This document shows, piece after piece, positions 44,966 to 52,770 of a stretch of DNA of 64,000 bases; the first letter of the stretch is position 1; every line of letters begins with the position of its first letter. The notes beneath the pieces were generated by a model. That model had not been told where the DNA came from, made no database searches, and saw nothing but the letters and a program-made list of their open reading frames with translations. Origin of the DNA: UBA7236 sp964463165 (GTDB taxonomy: Bacteria; Bacteroidota; Bacteroidia; Chitinophagales; BACL12). Position numbers and translations under genes: made by a program. Where the stretch lies: positions 73,282-137,281 of the forward strand of contig CAYXBK010000014.1 of NCBI GenBank assembly GCA_964463165.1, written 5' to 3'.

Positions 44966-46479
44966 TTCATGAAAGTTGAAAATTTATCGGTTTGTGTATA
45001 GCCGTTATTTTGAATATAATTATAGATATAAACTCCTTTTTCAAGCCGGAGTGAAGTTATTAATTCGTCAATCTGGTTGCGGTAAATAATTTGATTGAAT
45101 ACAAGCCTCCCGGAAATATCATATATGAGCATATTGCCATATGCATCATTAAAATTAATATTGGTGGTAGCAACTTTTAAAAATGATATATCACCATTTA
45201 CATTTACTTCAGATAATTTATAATAATTATCACCTGAATAAGGCTTCATGTCAACAAGATAATAAACTGTTTTTTCTGTTGAATTCATTTTCCCGTCAAC
45301 AGTTGCAAATTTTTCAAAATGAACACCATCAGATGATTTTTCGATTAAATAATAATCGTTGTTCATTTCGGTTTCAGTTATCCAGGTTAAAGCAACCGTA
45401 TTATTTTCGACCGGTTCTGCTGTAAAGCTTGTTAATGTAACCGGTAAAAAAATGCACGGATCAAAAGTAGCTCCTGCGGTTAAGGTCCAGTCAATTGTGT
45501 AACCCGTAACAGGTGGTGTCCAGTGGTTAATCACCAAATAATAACAATCACCGGCCGTCACATTTAATGTAGAAACCCAACTATCACCGGTTGCACCTTC
45601 TGTTACATCGGCAGCTGATGCTTTCATTCCAGTGTTACCTGTAACGCCGGAATAACTGCATCTGATTGGAGAACCGAGTGCACCGCAATCAGTTGTGGGT
45701 CCGTAAAGCGCAAAATCATAATCATCGCTGTTTGTTACAGGATCAATAGTAAGTGCCAGGGTTCCGCCAGTAGCAAAACAGAAGTCGTACCATGTAGAAT
45801 AATTTTCACCGGCCGCCAAACAACCTACGCAGGATTCTGAAACCAATCCGGGGCCATTATCAACCGAAGCAACCGGCACATCATAACAGACTGTCTGAGA
45901 ATTTATGCAATCATTATTATCCAATCCTGATGGCCCACCCACGCAAGGAACACAACTTAATGTTGCAGACCATCCATCCAGTTGAGTTGATGCATCTGAT
46001 GTAAACCTGAAAGTAAGACATCCGCTCGCATCTGTAGATGTAACGGTAAAAGGAGTAAGGGTACCACAAAGCCGGCCGAGTGGTGATGTGTAACCCGCAA
46101 TTGTGATCAAGGTACTGTTTTGTGTGGCTCCGTTTCCCACAGTAAGATAATCTTTAGTGCATTCTCCTGCACCTGTCGGATTTTGAACAACAAAACTGTT
46201 AAAAGTTGCAGACATACATTGGTAAGCTGTATTTGGACAGAAAACCCGGTAAATTGAACTCACATTTTTTTTATAAATGCCGCCGGCCCCGGTATTATCA
46301 TCAGTATAAGTTCCGCTGCATGTGTTTGTCATGCAATCTCCGGCATATGTGCCGCTAATGCCGGAAGTAGGATGCGTATAGGTTTGAGAATATAAATTGT
46401 GAGAAAACGTGATTAAACAAATCATTAATAAATACAGCGGGAGTCTGTATTCAATTCGGTATGTGTGGTAGTATCGCAT
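44959..46479 (-). CDS. Secreted CUB-like / T9SS sorting-domain protein
   Basis: This 506-residue protein has a signal peptide (cleavage near NLYSQ). A Cys-containing first domain (about 30-180) has SGTYAGDCMTNTCSGTY and YLTVGNGATQNSTLI, resembling CUB-like beta-sandwiches, followed by a PPC-like domain (GDCYYLVINHW). The last 100 residues (LTWITETEMNNDYYLIEKSSD, then MLIYDISGRLVFNQIIY and GVYIYNYIQNNGYTQTDKF) are a T9SS type A sorting region. It is probably surface-exposed. The upstream small secreted gene lies 26 bases away on the same strand. Confidence 0.8.
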   Translation of the reverse strand: MRYYHTYRIEYRLPLYLLMICLITFSHNLYSQTYTHPTSGISGTYAGDCMTNTCSGTYTDDNTGAGGIYKKNVSSIYRVFCPNTAYQCMSATFNSFVVQNPTGAGECTKDYLTVGNGATQNSTLITIAGYTSPLGRLCGTLTPFTVTSTDASGCLTFRFTSDASTQLDGWSATLSCVPCVGGPSGLDNNDCINSQTVCYDVPVASVDNGPGLVSESCVGCLAAGENYSTWYDFCFATGGTLALTIDPVTNSDDYDFALYGPTTDCGALGSPIRCSYSGVTGNTGMKASAADVTEGATGDSWVSTLNVTAGDCYYLVINHWTPPVTGYTIDWTLTAGATFDPCIFLPVTLTSFTAEPVENNTVALTWITETEMNNDYYLIEKSSDGVHFEKFATVDGKMNSTEKTVYYLVDMKPYSGDNYYKLSEVNVNGDISFLKVATTNINFNDAYGNMLIYDISGRLVFNQIIYRNQIDELITSLRLEKGVYIYNYIQNNGYTQTDKFSTFMNY

Positions 46480-46505
46480 TTGCCGGATATATGCTTGTTT
46501 AGATA

Positions 46506-46826
46506 TCAGCCGCTTCCTCTTGGTTTCAAGCCGCTGTTGTATTTTTTAATTGCCTTATCCACTCCGTAAATTATCAAATCAAATCCGGTAGCAATATCAT
46601 GAACTTCAACATCAGCATCCGGCATGCGCAATTCCTCATATTGATCGAGGTTCAGATTTTCGAGCATTTCTTCCGTAACCAGATCAAGGCCCACAATTTC
46701 AAAATCCATTTTATAACGATCAACGAGAGGTGGCAACTGGAATTTTAAATCTGACAGCGATTGCCCGTTTGCATGAATCATACAAAAGGTTAGGATAGAG
46801 ATCAGCAAAGAGTAACCGCGGCGCAT
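46506..46826 (-). CDS. Small secreted protein, unknown function
   Basis: This 106-residue protein has a signal peptide (MRRGYSLLISILTFCMIHANGQ). The mature part is acidic (LDLVTEEMLENLNLDQYEEL) and ends in basic KKYNSGLKPRGSG. It lies upstream of the CUB/T9SS gene and is probably co-transcribed. I recognise no family. Confidence 0.6.
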   Translation of the reverse strand: MRRGYSLLISILTFCMIHANGQSLSDLKFQLPPLVDRYKMDFEIVGLDLVTEEMLENLNLDQYEELRMPDADVEVHDIATGFDLIIYGVDKAIKKYNSGLKPRGSG

Positions 46827-46906
46827 CTGACAATTTGAGTATAAAATTAATAAAAAATTACGTTGTTTGATTCAGGTACCTCAAGATTCCTTACAATGTT
46901 TTCCAT

Positions 46907-47473
46907 TTAATTCAAAATCGGATCTTCGGGATAATTTATAATCTGGCTGTATTCACCTCCCATATCATTCAAAACTGTTTTCCAGAGTTCTTTTTCATGT
47001 GTATCGAAAATATACCTTGTTTTAGCTTCCGATACGATCCACGAATTGTCTTCGAGTTCTGCAACAAGCTGGCCCGGACTCCATCCGCTGTAGCCAAGAA
47101 AAAATTTCACGTCTTTCGGGTCAATTGTTCCTGCTTTCATCAGATTGCTCAATTGCTCAAAATTCCCGCCCCAGCAAATATCATTAATGATCGGCATGCT
47201 GTCTTCCACCAGATCGCCATGGCAATGGAGATAATGCAATGTGTCCTGCGCTACCGGGCCTCCGTAAAACAATTCATTATCCAGTCCTTCGAAATCAACC
47301 AGGGCATCGCTCACTTTTATTTTTAACGGACGATTCAGAATAAATCCAACCGTTCCACCGTCCTCCACATGTTCGCAGAGCATCACAACGGTTCGCTTGA
47401 AATTCGGGTCGAGCATGAACGGTTCGCTCAGCAGAAGCTGGCCGGCAGTGGGGAGTACTTTGTTTTTGATCAT
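46907..47473 (-). CDS. YqgE/AlgH family protein
   Basis: This 188-residue protein matches the DUF179 family: GQLLLSEPFMLDPNFKRTVVMLCEH, GFILNRPL, FYGGPVAQDTLHYLHC and FFLGYSGWSPGQLVAEL. The family is widespread and has regulatory effects on alginate in Pseudomonas, but its molecular role is not settled. It is monocistronic. Upstream in minus-strand sense a TTTG box and a GATATTTG box about 20 bases apart suggest its promoter. Confidence 0.93.
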   Translation of the reverse strand: MIKNKVLPTAGQLLLSEPFMLDPNFKRTVVMLCEHVEDGGTVGFILNRPLKIKVSDALVDFEGLDNELFYGGPVAQDTLHYLHCHGDLVEDSMPIINDICWGGNFEQLSNLMKAGTIDPKDVKFFLGYSGWSPGQLVAELEDNSWIVSEAKTRYIFDTHEKELWKTVLNDMGGEYSQIINYPEDPILN

Positions 47474-47625
47474 AAATTCTTTTCCACGTGAAAATCAATT
47501 TCAAATATCTGTCAATCTTCCGAATTACCAAATTTATTTTCGGGGGATAAGGCCGGAATGTAAACAGATGATTTTAACGCATATTTTAACTCTTCCTGAT
47601 TTTATTATCAATTCCTCAACCAGAG

Positions 47626-47656
47626 TTGTAATTCGGGATGATTCCACCTATTTTTG
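47626..47656 (+). promoter_or_regulatory. Promoter of the 752-residue T9SS gene
   Basis: TTG at 47626-47628 and TATTTTTG at 47649-47656 are separated by 20 bases, the Bacteroidota -33/-7 layout. The start codon lies 29 bases further on. Confidence 0.65.
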
Positions 47657-47685
47657 AAGTATCAATCTACAACTAAATTACTGGC

Positions 47686-49944
47686 ATGAAAAAAATTTAC
47701 ATTTCACTGTTGATCCTTTTTGTTTCAACATATTTAAATGCGCAACTTTCAATTAATGCAATCGGCTCACCCGAAACAATTGATTTTACCGGATTTGCCG
47801 GTGCAGGATTTCAGCCCGGCGGTGGTGTCGGTATGTTAAATTCAGATACCTGGTCGGCAACTGGTTTCAGTGACGGCGATCTTGATTTCGGGGCCACTGC
47901 CTTGAGTGGAGATTTTGCCCGCGGGTCCACAATGGGAATCGAAAATATCGGCGGAATTTACGGAGTCGATATTCTCGGTAATCAGGGATTAATGGTGCAG
48001 CCAACTGCGGATGATTTTACACCCGGCAGCTTTATTCTGAAATTAAAAAATGCAACAGGTGTAGATATCGGATCACTTGCAATTACATATACAATTTATG
48101 TATTGAATGACCAGAACCGCAGCAGCAGTTTTAATTTATCTTATTCAACAGATAACATCACGTATATGGATGTTCCGGCAGTGGATTATACAACACCGGA
48201 AGCTGCAGATTTAACACCGATCATTGTACCGCAGGCAACAACCCTCAGCGGTATCACTTTTCCCAACGGAGAAGTATTTTATCTGCGCTGGACAAGTAAT
48301 GATGTTGCCGGTGCCGGTAACCGTGATGAAATTGCAATCGACGATATTTCTGTTACAGGAAATGCTGCAGTTCCGATGGCATTGTATTCAATTTCTCCTT
48401 CCGAAGCAACCGTAAATGAGGGTGATCTCGAAGGATCATTTAATGTTGAATTATCTGCGAGTGCTGATTGTATAATACATTTTGGTTATGATCCTGCTGC
48501 AACGGCAACACCCGGATTTGATTACGGATTATTTGGATTTGATCTTGAATTTTTTGATGGTGGCCCAACTTTACAAACAGTTGCTTATGGATTAGTGGAT
48601 GACCTGACAGCAGAAGGAACTGAATATGGCGGTATTTTAATTGCAAGTGCAGATGGTGCTTGTTTCGCAAGCGCTGACACGGCAATTATTATTACAATTG
48701 AAGATAACGAAATTGTTACACCACCGATTGCATCGTTTACAACAATCGGTGCAACTGAAGATGAATCAATTGGTACCATCACGGGTATAATTGAATTAAC
48801 CGAAGCTGCCGACTGTGAATTGCAAATGTATCTCGATGGTGCAACTACGATGACCGCAGGTTTGGATTATACATTTGCTTTACCTGCAAATTTTACATTT
48901 ACTGCTGGCGGTCCAACTTCACAGGATTTTGATATTGTAATTAATGATGATGTATTGGTTGAATCTACTGAAATGTTATTGATGAATTTAACCGTGATAT
49001 CAGGAACGTGTGCGATCGGAGCAATTGCAGATTTTGAAATTAATATAAATGATAATGATGACACACCTCCGGTTTATACCGTGTATGATATAGCAGATGT
49101 AACAGGAGAAGATGCTGATGGTGTTGCATTGGACGAAGGAACACTCGCTGATTTAACCGGAATTGTGTACGGCGTTAATTTATGGGATGGGGGATTACAA
49201 TTTACTTTAATAGATGCAACAGGTGGCATTTCGGTATTTAGTTTTAGCGGTGATTTTGATTATGTTGTAAATGAAGGTGATGAAGTAAATGTACAGGGTG
49301 TCATTTCACAGTTCAACGGTTTAACTGAAATTGAACCTGATATGCTGATTTTAATTTCAAGCGGCAATCCTTTAAAAACGCCAACAGATGTAATGGGTTT
49401 AAATGAATCAACTGAATCGGATTTACTGGATATGGGTACAGTTACGATTTTAAATGAATCGCAATGGTTGGGAGACGGCACTTCATTTAATGTTGACATT
49501 ATGGCACAGGATGGTTTAACTTATGTGATGCGCATAGATGACAATACAGAACTCGCCTCCATACCGGTAATTATTGGTGAAGCAAGTCAGATTTATTTAA
49601 AAGGCCTCGGCAGTCAGTTTGATGCAGATTCACCCTTTACGTCAGGATATCAGATTATGCCCCGTTATATATCTGATGTACTTGCGGTTCCAGGTGCAAT
49701 CAATCAAATTGATCCCACTGAAATTTCAATTTATCCGAATCCGACCTTATCCGATGTAATTATTTCCGGTAAAGAAAATATTGAATGGATTGAAATTATC
49801 AATCAATTGGGAGAAACAATTCAAACAATTTCAGTAAATAATTTCGAAACAACGATTGATGTAATAAATATGCCTGCCGGATTATATTTTATGAAAATAA
49901 AAACCGAAACAGGAATTTACTCGTCGAATTTTATAAAGGAATAA
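47686..49944 (+). CDS. Large T9SS surface protein with Calx-beta-like repeats
   Basis: This 752-residue protein has a signal peptide (MKKIYISLLILFVSTYLNAQ). The N-terminal part (about 30-230) has a jelly-roll look. Two Calx-beta-like domains (about 232-345 and 350-455) each end in DN(E/D), with ATVNEGDLEGSFNVELSASADC and DESIGTITGIIELTEAADC. An OB-like DUF5689-type domain (about 465-650, TLADLTGIVYGVNLWDGGLQFTLID) follows. The last 80 residues are a T9SS type A sorting domain (ISIYPNPTLSDVIISG, INQLGETIQTISV, MPAGLYFMKIKT). Just after its stop lies a second, separate copy of that tail. Confidence 0.88.
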   Translation: MKKIYISLLILFVSTYLNAQLSINAIGSPETIDFTGFAGAGFQPGGGVGMLNSDTWSATGFSDGDLDFGATALSGDFARGSTMGIENIGGIYGVDILGNQGLMVQPTADDFTPGSFILKLKNATGVDIGSLAITYTIYVLNDQNRSSSFNLSYSTDNITYMDVPAVDYTTPEAADLTPIIVPQATTLSGITFPNGEVFYLRWTSNDVAGAGNRDEIAIDDISVTGNAAVPMALYSISPSEATVNEGDLEGSFNVELSASADCIIHFGYDPAATATPGFDYGLFGFDLEFFDGGPTLQTVAYGLVDDLTAEGTEYGGILIASADGACFASADTAIIITIEDNEIVTPPIASFTTIGATEDESIGTITGIIELTEAADCELQMYLDGATTMTAGLDYTFALPANFTFTAGGPTSQDFDIVINDDVLVESTEMLLMNLTVISGTCAIGAIADFEININDNDDTPPVYTVYDIADVTGEDADGVALDEGTLADLTGIVYGVNLWDGGLQFTLIDATGGISVFSFSGDFDYVVNEGDEVNVQGVISQFNGLTEIEPDMLILISSGNPLKTPTDVMGLNESTESDLLDMGTVTILNESQWLGDGTSFNVDIMAQDGLTYVMRIDDNTELASIPVIIGEASQIYLKGLGSQFDADSPFTSGYQIMPRYISDVLAVPGAINQIDPTEISIYPNPTLSDVIISGKENIEWIEIINQLGETIQTISVNNFETTIDVINMPAGLYFMKIKTETGIYSSNFIKE

Positions 49945-49954
49945 ATTTTTAATG

Positions 49955-49998
49955 GGGACAACCTAACAGGTTCAAAAGAGAACCTGTTAGGTTGTCCC
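49955..49998. repeat. 19-bp perfect palindrome (REP-like)
   Basis: Arms 49955-49973 and 49980-49998 are perfectly complementary (core GACAACCTAACAGGTTC), with a six-base loop AAAAGA. There is no T run after it, so it is not an ordinary terminator. It lies exactly between the live T9SS tail and the tail remnant. Confidence 0.8.
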
Positions 49999-50007
49999 GG
50001 GCAAAAC

Positions 50008-50082
50008 ATTCCGGCAGGATTATATTTTATGAAGATTAAAACGGATACCGGAATTTATTCATCGAATTTTATAAGGGAATAA
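50008..50082 (+). pseudogene. Remnant of a T9SS sorting-domain 3' end
   Basis: Codons from 50008 read IPAGLYFMKIKTDTGIYSSN then FIRE and a stop, against MPAGLYFMKIKTETGIYSSN then FIKE in the live gene at 49870-49944. In 25 codons there are 11 base changes, 10 of them at third positions and 8 silent. The upstream body is missing: the frame is bounded by the palindrome. This is the tail of a related gene that lost the rest. Confidence 0.8.
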
Positions 50083-50090
50083 ATTTTTCA

Positions 50091-50128
50091 GGAACCACGT
50101 TCGGGGTTATAACCGCCGAACGGGTTCC
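50091..50128. repeat. Nested palindrome after the T9SS remnant
   Basis: GGAACC/GGTTCC and CGTTCGG/CCGAACG flank a central self-complementary GGTTATAACC, with single unpaired bases. A short A run follows. It could act as a terminator, but its length and symmetry look more like a mobile palindrome. Confidence 0.6.
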
Positions 50129-50185
50129 CGAAAAAGGTAATCAACAATAAACTTTTTTAAAACCTTAAGCATACTTTGAGTTCAT

Positions 50186-50262
50186 CAAACCCCATCAGCT
50201 AATTTGCTAATCAGCTAATCATCATTTCACCCCATCAGCTTATTTACTAATCAGCCAATCAA
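50186..50262. repeat. 40-bp imperfect direct duplication of GCTAAT repeats
   Basis: The block starting CCCATCAGCT occurs at 50191 and 50231, with ATTTGCTAATCAGC and ATTTACTAATCAGC downstream. It directly precedes the TTG start of the next gene. Confidence 0.65.
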
Positions 50263-50268
50263 ATTTCT

Positions 50269-51249
50269 TTGTCCAAACTCACCGCCTACACCAAAGCATT
50301 TTTCAACCACGAAAACTATCATGGCTGGTTTAAGCATAAGCGTTTTTTTGAAGGCTGGTATTTTAAAATTGTTGATAAATCCGAACAAAATGCATTTGCA
50401 ATCATACCCGGAATTGCAATGGATGAAAAAGGAAATAAACAATCTTTTATACAGGTACTCGATGGCAAAAACATCAGTGCCGAATATCATAAATTCGATG
50501 CAATTGATTTCAGGCCGAGTGCAAAAAGATTTAAAGTGCGAATTAACGATAATAGTTTTTCTTCCAATCGTATTAAAATAAATCTTCCCTCCATAAACGG
50601 CCTGCTGCATTTCAACGAACATTTTTATTGGCCGAAAAAATTAACATCTCCCGGCATCATGGGCTGGTATTCGTTTGTGCCTTTTATGGAATGTTATCAC
50701 CAGGTAGTGAGTATGAATTGCAATCTCACAGGCAAACTCATTATCAATAAAAAAGAAATTGATTTTACCAACGGAAGAGGATATATCGAAAAAGACTGGG
50801 GCCGTTCATTTCCGTCTTCATGGATATGGATGCAGTCCAATCATTTTTCCGAGGCACCGGTTTCATTTAAATTATCCGTTGCAAAAATTCCCTGGGTGGC
50901 AACATCGTTTGTCGGATTTATTTGCGCATTTCTGATTAAAGATAAATTCATTCGTTTCGCAACTTATACCGGTGCAAAATTGAAAAACATCGAATTATTG
51001 GAAGACAAAATTTTAGTTTCCATCGAAGACAAGGAATATATTTTAAATGTAATTGCATTTAAAGCAGAAGGAGCGGAGCTAGCATCTCCCGTACTTGGAT
51101 TTATGGATGGCCGTGTAAAAGAAAGCATGAATGCAAAATTGCAGGTAGAATTAATTTCAAAAAAAGACAACAAAATTATTTTCAGCGACACCGGCCGCAA
51201 TGCAGGATTGGAAATCGCGGGTAAGACAGATGAGTTGCTGAAATTTTGA
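50269..51249 (+). CDS. Tocopherol cyclase-like / carotenoid hydratase-like protein
   Basis: This 326-residue protein has no signal peptide. It carries FFEGWYFKIVDKS, FYWPKKLTSPGIMGWYSFVPFMECYHQVVSM, GRGYIEKDWGRSFPSSWIWMQSN and a C-terminal lipocalin-like strand set, the pattern of the tocopherol cyclase and CrtC-like family. Bacterial members are common and do not imply tocopherol; the real substrate is unknown. No ATG precedes the conserved region after the in-frame stop at 50248, so TTG at 50269 is the likely start. The gene sits right after the GCTAAT repeats. Confidence 0.75.
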   Translation: MSKLTAYTKAFFNHENYHGWFKHKRFFEGWYFKIVDKSEQNAFAIIPGIAMDEKGNKQSFIQVLDGKNISAEYHKFDAIDFRPSAKRFKVRINDNSFSSNRIKINLPSINGLLHFNEHFYWPKKLTSPGIMGWYSFVPFMECYHQVVSMNCNLTGKLIINKKEIDFTNGRGYIEKDWGRSFPSSWIWMQSNHFSEAPVSFKLSVAKIPWVATSFVGFICAFLIKDKFIRFATYTGAKLKNIELLEDKILVSIEDKEYILNVIAFKAEGAELASPVLGFMDGRVKESMNAKLQVELISKKDNKIIFSDTGRNAGLEIAGKTDELLKF

Positions 51250-51260
51250 TTTAATTATTA

Positions 51261-51467
51261 ACAGGGAGGCGCAGAGGCACAGAAAAAATTTAAGTTTAAT
51301 ACAGGGCTTTACAAATAAAACACTGAATTTTTTTGACCACCACATTATGCAGCCTTTCTCTGAATTAAAATTCTCATTTTATGGTTATTTGAATCAATCC
51401 TCCACAACTCAGCATTCCTTGATCGTTATTCAATATTTTAAAAATCTGCGCATCTGCGCCTCCCTGT
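51261..51467. mobile_element. 207-bp element with 23-bp terminal inverted repeats
   Basis: The left end 51261-51283 (ACAGGGAGGCGCAGAGGCAC and AGA) and the reverse complement of the right end 51445-51467 agree at 21 of 23 bases. The interior is AT-rich, with no coding frame. It fills most of the 283-bp gap between two plus-strand genes. The layout is that of a MITE or a GCAGAG-type repeat; no clear target duplication is seen at its edges. Confidence 0.6.
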
Positions 51468-51532
51468 AAATTTTTTAAAACTCGCCTCAGCTGATTAACC
51501 ACTTCATGCAAAAAATTCACTAAAATTGTACA

Positions 51533-52045
51533 ATGAAATTCCTCTTCTTCCTCACATCAATCTTCCTCATTTCAAACTCAAAAGCACAATCCGCTTCCGG
51601 CTTTATCGCTTTTAGTTTTGTTGATTCATTAAATCAACCGGTTAACCCGAACAACCTTGAATTCGTGATCAATCGTTCAAAAAATTTGAATAACGACAGA
51701 GGGGTCATTACAACTAAAATTCAATTTGATCCGGAAAATCAATTCTTTTTACTTCCTCTGGATGAAGCTGACCGTAACGCAGTAGTTTATATCATCGTTA
51801 AAAATAAAAACCAGCCTTCAAAAGAATCTGAAATTCTCATCAACCTGAATGCAAAATTTAAAACGCCGGCCGATTTTCAGAATTTACTTGTATCGAATAT
51901 TCCCCTTACCCATCCGAAACTGATAATCGATATGCCCGCAGAGAAAATTTCATGGCAATATGTACCGAAAGCAGTAAAGAAAATCCAGGGAAAAGACATC
52001 AATTTCATGGATATCACCTTTATGCAAAACTGGTGGAATCAGTAG
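51533..52045 (+). CDS. Secreted protein of unknown function
   Basis: This 170-residue protein has a signal peptide (MKFLFFLTSIFLISNSKAQ). The mature part has SGFIAFSFVDSLNQPVNP and strands suggesting a small beta domain, then helix-like PADFQNLLVSNIPL. It ends IQGKDINFMDITFMQNWWNQ. I recognise no family. It lies ahead of the RRM gene but a 263-base leader separates them. Confidence 0.65.
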   Translation: MKFLFFLTSIFLISNSKAQSASGFIAFSFVDSLNQPVNPNNLEFVINRSKNLNNDRGVITTKIQFDPENQFFLLPLDEADRNAVVYIIVKNKNQPSKESEILINLNAKFKTPADFQNLLVSNIPLTHPKLIIDMPAEKISWQYVPKAVKKIQGKDINFMDITFMQNWWNQ

Positions 52046-52308
52046 TTGCATCTCCCGGCAACAGGTTGGAAAATCAGGTCGAAATTGCGGAGATGGGGGT
52101 GAGAAAACCCGTAATTTCCGATCAAACCTTTACGCAGCAAGGGTTTCAATCTATGCAATCCCGCTCCTCTTTTTTTTTCTTCAGGTATCGGATAATGAGT
52201 ATCTTTGATAAAGATTTTGAGTTTCGAAGGGTTTTCGGTTTAGCTTTTACTATCGCCGTTCAATTTTTTTTCAAACTCAAACTATTAATTAACAAACAAT
52301 TTTAAAAA
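52046..52308 (+). other. 263-base leader before the RRM gene
   Basis: No gene fits in this stretch. It contains AAACCTTTACGCAGCAAGGG, able to form a short hairpin, and an AAACTCAAAC at 52273-52282 that is exactly complementary to GTTTGAGTTT in codons 7-10 of the RRM gene (52328-52337). The start codon would sit in the loop of that pairing. A promoter is not evident. Confidence 0.45.
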
Positions 52309-52671
52309 ATGAACATTTACGTTTCAGGTTTGAGTTTTAAACTCAACGACGATGATCTAAGACAGATCTTTGAAGAATACGGCGAAGTATCTTCAGCAAA
52401 AATTATTATGGACAAATTTACCGGCCGCAGCCGCGGTTTCGGATTTGTTGAAATGGGCGACTCAGATGGCCAGAATGCGATCGACAATTTAAATGAAAAA
52501 GAGATCGACGGAAAAGTGATCTCCGTATCGGTTGCCAGGCCAAGAGAAGACAGGCCTAAGAAAAGCTTCGGCGGCCGTGGTGGCGGCGGAGGCGGTTTCA
52601 ATAAAGGCGGTGGCCGTGACGGCAATCGCGACGGCGGTGGCTACGGTAAGAAAAATTTCAACCGCTGGTAA
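52309..52671 (+). CDS. RRM RNA-binding protein with Gly-rich tail
   Basis: This 120-residue protein has one RNA-recognition motif (1-80) with RNP2 IYVSGL and RNP1 RGFGFVEM. A Gly/Arg-rich tail (85-120, RGGGGGGFN, GGGRDGN) follows. Such proteins are common in Bacteroidota and cyanobacteria, where they bind RNA broadly and often respond to cold; the RNA target is unknown. It has a long leader and a strong terminator, so it forms its own unit. Confidence 0.94.
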   Translation: MNIYVSGLSFKLNDDDLRQIFEEYGEVSSAKIIMDKFTGRSRGFGFVEMGDSDGQNAIDNLNEKEIDGKVISVSVARPREDRPKKSFGGRGGGGGGFNKGGGRDGNRDGGGYGKKNFNRW

Positions 52672-52692
52672 ATTTTTTGAAAGTATTAAATA

Positions 52693-52728
52693 CACCCCGT
52701 ATGAATTGAATCATACGGGGTTTTTTAT
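52693..52728 (+). terminator. Rho-independent terminator of the RRM gene
   Basis: A 10-bp stem CCCCGTATGA/TCATACGGGG with loop ATTGAA is followed by TTTTTT. Confidence 0.93.
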
Positions 52729-52770
52729 TTCTCTGCTATTAAGTTAGTATTTTCGGGCAGTTAATTTTTT

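Noticed and set aside
51952..52305. 117-codon frame through the RRM leader
   Set aside because: It begins inside another gene in a different frame; the product has no signal, motif or start context.
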